Source: Myxococcota bacterium
Lineage (GTDB): Bacteria; Myxococcota_A; UBA796; UBA2385
Assembly (NCBI GenBank): GCA_023150805.1
Contig: JAKLKF010000040.1
Location: 5,840-55,958, forward strand
DNA: 50,119 bases
Direction: 5' to 3'
Of the stretch, positions 46,320-50,119 are shown one piece after another. A program made the position numbers and the translations under genes. Every line of letters starts with the position of its first letter. The stretch's first letter is position 1. The notes beneath the pieces were generated by a model, which did no database searches, had not been told where the DNA came from, and saw only the letters and a program-made list of their open reading frames with translations.

Positions 46320-47980
46320 TCGACCACCCCGGCGGCGCGGATCGCGCGCCGCAGCTCGGGGCTGGAGCGGGACAGGCCGTGGAGGGCGGAGCGACCCGAC
46401 TCGCCCAGCGCGAGCAGGCCCGCGATGCCGGCCTGGACGGCGCCGGGTCGGCGCTCCCCGGCCTCCTGCACCAGCCGGGTCAGCGGCAGGACCGCCTCCT
46501 GGCGACCGATGAGCGCGAAGGCCATGCCCAGCGCGCGCAGCTCGTCCTCCTCGGCCTCGTCCGGCCTGAGGTTGCGCATCCGCTCCATGATCAACCCTGC
46601 CGCCTCGGCGTCGCGGTACACGCTCACGTAGCGCAGCGCCTCGACGCGGACCGCGGAGGAGGGGTCGGCGAGCGCCTTGCGGACACGCTCCTGGGTGCGG
46701 GGGCTGCGGTGCCGGCGCAGGGCGGTCAGCGCCGCCTGCCGCACCAGCGCGTGCTCGCTGTCCATCCGGGCCAGCAGGCGCTCCAGGAGCATGGGAGCGT
46801 CCAGGCGGCCCAGGGCGAGCAGCGGGATGGCCGCGCCCGGCCCGGCCTGGCGGGCCAGGAGGCGGTCGATGGGTTCCAGGTCGCGGCCACAAGCGAGCAG
46901 GACCCCGTCGGCCACCGCCTGGCGCAGCGGCGCGCGGTCCAGCCCCGACCAGGCCAGGCAGGCCGCGTCGAGGCGGTCGGCCGGCACGACCGAGCCCAGG
47001 GTGAAGAGCAGCTCCCGCCAGGCGTCGAGCCCCTCGCGGGAGGCGTTGGCCGCCGAGACCATCCGCTCCAGCGAGCGGGGATCGAAGAGGGCGCCGACCT
47101 CGGCCCGCACGACCTCGCGATGCGGCCAGCCTGGCACCACCTGGGCGTCGACCAGCGACAGCGGGCGGTGCAGCAGGGCCAGGGCGTCCTGGGCGCGGCC
47201 CCGCGCGAGGAGCTGCTCCACGTGGTCGACGATGAGCCGGAAGGTGTCGGCGGCCTGCAGCCCGGCGGTGTCCAGGCGCATCACGTCGAAGGCGACCCGC
47301 CCCATCAGGTCCCAGGGCACGTCCTCGCCCAGGTGGATGGACCGGATCTCGGCCTGGAGCGCCTGGCGTCCCCCCAAGCCGACGCCCGCGATGGCCGACG
47401 CGACGTCCGGCGGAAGCGCGAGGCGCTCGCGGATCGCGTCCAGGGCCGGCTGCAGGTCGGGCGGTGGCGCGCCAGCGGAGCTGCGCAGCACGTGGAGCAG
47501 GACGCCGGGCTCGAGGCCGCCTCCCCTGGCGACGGGCACGGTGGAGTGGAAGGTGAAGTCCACCCCCGGGGTGCGGCCACGCTCGACCAGCCCGCGCAGG
47601 GCGCCCGCACCCTCGGTCGACCACTCCCGAGCCAGCAGCACCGCCAGCGCCCGCACGGTGCGCAGCTCGGCCGATGCCTGGACCCGGACCTCCGCCAGCC
47701 CCTGCGCGTCCAGGCCCGCGCCGACGCGCCGCGCGAGCAGGTCGTTGACCCAGAAGGGATCCCCGTCGATGAGCAGCCCCTGGGGGCGCACCTGCAGGGT
47801 CACCGGCCGCTGCCGCGCCAGCTCCGACAGGGCCTCGGCGAAGGCGGTCGCGATGGTCTCGGGCTCGACCCCGCGAGGGCCCCCGCCACGCAAGCCCGCC
47901 GCCAGGTCGCCCAGGGCCTCCACCGCGACGTCCAGCGGCTCCCTGCCGGCGCTCTCCGATCCTGGTCCGGGGTGGGTCAA
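46316..47980 (-). CDS. HEAT-repeat-like protein
   Basis: 554 residues from TTG with GAGG upstream. The C-terminal 250 residues show HEAT/PBS-type helical repeats (LARMDSEHALVRQAALTALR, RVRKALADPSSAVRVEALRY) and GLLALGESGRSALHGLSR. The N-terminal part has a beta segment (PVTLQVRPQGLLIDGDPFWV) resembling domains found with HD-GYP-like proteins in myxobacteria. It is translationally coupled to the HD-GYP-like gene and divergent from the MshEN gene. Scaffold role likely. Confidence 0.62.
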   Translation of the reverse strand: MTHPGPGSESAGREPLDVAVEALGDLAAGLRGGGPRGVEPETIATAFAEALSELARQRPVTLQVRPQGLLIDGDPFWVNDLLARRVGAGLDAQGLAEVRVQASAELRTVRALAVLLAREWSTEGAGALRGLVERGRTPGVDFTFHSTVPVARGGGLEPGVLLHVLRSSAGAPPPDLQPALDAIRERLALPPDVASAIAGVGLGGRQALQAEIRSIHLGEDVPWDLMGRVAFDVMRLDTAGLQAADTFRLIVDHVEQLLARGRAQDALALLHRPLSLVDAQVVPGWPHREVVRAEVGALFDPRSLERMVSAANASREGLDAWRELLFTLGSVVPADRLDAACLAWSGLDRAPLRQAVADGVLLACGRDLEPIDRLLARQAGPGAAIPLLALGRLDAPMLLERLLARMDSEHALVRQAALTALRRHRSPRTQERVRKALADPSSAVRVEALRYVSVYRDAEAAGLIMERMRNLRPDEAEEDELRALGMAFALIGRQEAVLPLTRLVQEAGERRPGAVQAGIAGLLALGESGRSALHGLSRSSPELRRAIRAAGVVE

Positions 47981-48067
47981 CGCGGCCTCGATGGTGTCGG
48001 GGCACTATAGCCTTGTCGTAGACTGCCGACCCTTCGGGAAGTCCCCCCCACCCAGGACGAGACGCCG

Positions 48068-50023
48068 GTGAGCCGTCCCCCCCTCGGACAGGTGTGCATC
48101 GAGCTCGGCCTGCTCAGCGAGGAGCAGGTCGGGCGCATCCTCGGCGACATGCAGCGCCACGGCCACGGGCGCTTCGGCGAGCTGGCGGTCGGCCTGAACC
48201 TGCTGTCGGAAGAGGCCCTGGCGCGCGCCCTGGCCCAGCAGTTCCACGTGCCGCTGCTGCCGGTGGAGCGGGTGACCCGCCTCGACGTGCCGCGAGAGGT
48301 CCTGCGCCTGCTGCCCGTCGGGCTGATGCGCGGCCGGCTCCTGCTGCCGACCTACCTGGACCCCGACCGACGCACCCTCTCGGTGGTCACCTCGGACCCC
48401 ACCGACCTGCCTGCCCTCCAGACCGCGCAGCGGCACGCCCAGGCCGACCGGCTGCGGGTCTTCGTCGCGGCCCGCTCGGCGCTGGTGGCCACCCTGGATC
48501 GCCTGCTGCCGCCGGGCACCGGCGGCGACGCGGCCGGGGACGACCTGGCGACGGGCGCGGGAGGCAGCGACGCGGGCACGGTGGTCCTGGAGACCGACGT
48601 CGAGGTCGCCTCCGCGCTCCGCCGCCTCGACCGGGCCGAGGGGGGCCGGGCCCAGGTGGTCCAGGACCCCGAGCAGGTGACGGCGATGCTGCGCGACGGC
48701 CTGGCTGACCGGGTGCTGTACCGCGAGGCGATGGCCGACGTCGCCGACCCCTACCTGGCGGTGTGGCGCAAGGTCCGCCCCGGCGTCCAGGTGGCGGGGA
48801 TCCGCGGCTTCGGGCCCGGGCGGCGCGTGGCGGTGGGCTACCGGGCCGCGCGGGCCTTCTACCAGGACCTGGTGCTGTGGCTGCTCGGCCGCCAGGCCGG
48901 CCACGGCGACGTGGTGGCCAGGGTCCGCGGCGCCTGGCGGCTGGCGGTGGAGGTCGGCCGGCAGGTGCAGCTCGGCGAGGAGCAGGTCGAGGCGGTGGCG
49001 CTGGTCGCCGCCATGGCCGAGGCGGGCGACGTCGAGGGACCGTCGGGGCCCCTGCCGGGCCTGGAGGCGGGACCGGACCTGCTGGCGCGCTTCTCCCCAC
49101 CCTGGGATCTCGCCGGCCTGCTGGCGGCCATCGATCGCCGGTGGAACCGGCCGGCCGAGGTGACCGAGCACCTGGCCTGCGAGCTGCTGCTGGTGGTCCG
49201 GCACGCCAACCGCCTGGGCGTGGCCGGGCGGACCGACGCCGACGACGTGCTCGACCCGGCCGTGCGGTACCACCCGCGCGTGCGCGCCGCCCTCAGCCGG
49301 GTCCTCCAGCGGCGCGTGCTCCGGGCGCAGCTGCTCACCGGGGGGCGCCGCCGGGCGACGGTGGTCGCCGCGTCCCCCGACCCCCTGCAGCTCCACGACC
49401 TCGACCGGGCGCTCGGCCCGCGGGGCATCGAGCTGTTCGCCTTCTCCGAGGTCGACCCGGCCCTGGCCGCGATCCGGAGCCTGCGGCCGTCGGCGGTGGT
49501 GCTCTCCCTCGCCCTGGCGGGAGACCGCCCCCGCCGCCTCCTGGCAGAGGTCCGGCACGACACCCCCCTGGCCGACACGCCCGTGCTCCTGCTGGCATCG
49601 GGCCCCGCCGCCGAGGCCCGGGCGCTGGCCGACCTGCGCCCGGACGCCGTGCTGCGGCCGCCCCACGACGCCGACCGGGTGCTGGCCGAGCTGCTCCTCC
49701 GCCTGGCGCAGCCGGGCACCGGTCCCGACCGCTCCGCCAGCGCGATGGGCGACTCCAGCCAGATCCCGATGACCGAGGTGCTCGACATCCTGTCCGCCGG
49801 GCGCCAGACGGCCATGGTGCAGGTCGCCGGCGCGGTGCAGCAGGGGGTCCTCTACGTCGTGGACGGCGCGGTGCAGGCCGCGCGGCTGGGGCACGCGACC
49901 GGCGAGGAGGCGCGTCAGGAGATCATGGCACTCGAGCCCGTCCGCTACGCCGTCGCCTTCGGTCGGCGCCCGCCCGATCCGGATCGCCCGGCCGCCGTGC
50001 CCGACCTGGCCATCGGCCCCTGA
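48068..50023 (+). CDS. MshEN (GspE N-terminal)-DUF4388 signalling protein
   Basis: 651 residues from GTG. Residues 1-145 are a MshEN/GspE N-terminal domain: LGQVCIELGLLSEEQVGRIL, then FGELAVGLNLLSEEALARAL and the LLPVGLMRG strand; such domains can bind c-di-GMP. A helical middle (200-400) is unassigned, then a receiver-like part (ATVVAASPDPLQLHDLDRAL) and a C-terminal DUF4388-type domain (MTEVLDILSAGRQTAMVQVA, GVLYVVDGAVQAARLGHATG). No ATPase motif, so it is not a secretion ATPase. The 96 bases after it hold nothing identifiable. Confidence 0.72.
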   Translation: MSRPPLGQVCIELGLLSEEQVGRILGDMQRHGHGRFGELAVGLNLLSEEALARALAQQFHVPLLPVERVTRLDVPREVLRLLPVGLMRGRLLLPTYLDPDRRTLSVVTSDPTDLPALQTAQRHAQADRLRVFVAARSALVATLDRLLPPGTGGDAAGDDLATGAGGSDAGTVVLETDVEVASALRRLDRAEGGRAQVVQDPEQVTAMLRDGLADRVLYREAMADVADPYLAVWRKVRPGVQVAGIRGFGPGRRVAVGYRAARAFYQDLVLWLLGRQAGHGDVVARVRGAWRLAVEVGRQVQLGEEQVEAVALVAAMAEAGDVEGPSGPLPGLEAGPDLLARFSPPWDLAGLLAAIDRRWNRPAEVTEHLACELLLVVRHANRLGVAGRTDADDVLDPAVRYHPRVRAALSRVLQRRVLRAQLLTGGRRRATVVAASPDPLQLHDLDRALGPRGIELFAFSEVDPALAAIRSLRPSAVVLSLALAGDRPRRLLAEVRHDTPLADTPVLLLASGPAAEARALADLRPDAVLRPPHDADRVLAELLLRLAQPGTGPDRSASAMGDSSQIPMTEVLDILSAGRQTAMVQVAGAVQQGVLYVVDGAVQAARLGHATGEEARQEIMALEPVRYAVAFGRRPPDPDRPAAVPDLAIGP

Positions 50024-50119
50024 TGCTCCAGCGCCCGGGATCCTAGCAGCCCGTAGGAGATTGGTCGAGCATCCGCCCGGGCCGCAGGCCACGGGCATAC
50101 ATCGCCCCCTGTTCGCGCC

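Noticed and set aside
48068..50023. Type II secretion/type IV pilus ATPase (GspE/PilB)
   Set aside because: Only the N-terminal MshEN domain is present; no Walker motifs follow.

Overview
The window is very GC-rich (about 70% or more by eye) and mostly gene-dense chromosome. PilZ proteins, a MshEN/DUF4388 protein, a degenerate HD-GYP protein, a caspase-like lipid-route protein and several acidic lipoproteins suggest a Myxococcota-type (deltaproteobacterial) organism. That placement is inference; no rRNA or ribosomal marker is present.

Layout. 1-24.65 kb is housekeeping and accessory chromosome: SMUG1-type uracil-DNA glycosylase, outer-membrane protein, recX, class V aminotransferase, tldD/tldE, yqeY, a large lipoprotein, a redoxin, moaB, a pseudo-caspase, a GH13 lipoprotein, a flavin oxidase with a radical SAM protein, a receiver/PilZ protein, a glycosyltransferase-radical SAM fusion, RNase HI, alanine racemase and a TetR regulator with a long Pro/Glu linker. 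The redoxin gene (10045-10671, minus) has an in-frame TGA exactly at the first position of a CxxC-type active site, followed by a SECIS-like hairpin. I read it as a selenoprotein, and the window also contains the tRNA-Sec(UCA) gene (42958-43057, minus).

24667-42973 is an 18,254-bp integrated element inserted at the 3' end of that tRNA-Sec gene. It is bounded by a 53-bp repeat (50/53 identical) and carries paired 19-bp integrase arm-type sites just inside both ends. It has a tyrosine integrase with an excisionase-like gene, its own sigma factor, two divergent XRE regulators with a shared operator motif, a leftward early operon ending in a winged-helix replication-initiator-like gene, four iterons with a strong terminator, and a rightward 11-gene operon of single-pass membrane proteins, beta-rich proteins and two M15 peptidases. 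I see no terminase, portal, tail gene or Walker-A ATPase. It could be a tailless or membrane-containing prophage, or a satellite. It also carries five copies of a spaced inverted repeat (CGTCACA/TGTGACG), a 58-bp concentric palindrome, and one CRISPR-repeat-like unit inserted in front of the excisionase gene.

43.1-50.1 kb returns to chromosome: a double PilZ protein, a Nudix hydrolase, and a divergently arranged signalling group (HD-GYP-like, HEAT-like, and MshEN-DUF4388 proteins).

Within the element most genes overlap by four bases (ATGA or GTGA), indicating tightly coupled translation. This pattern was used to choose several starts.
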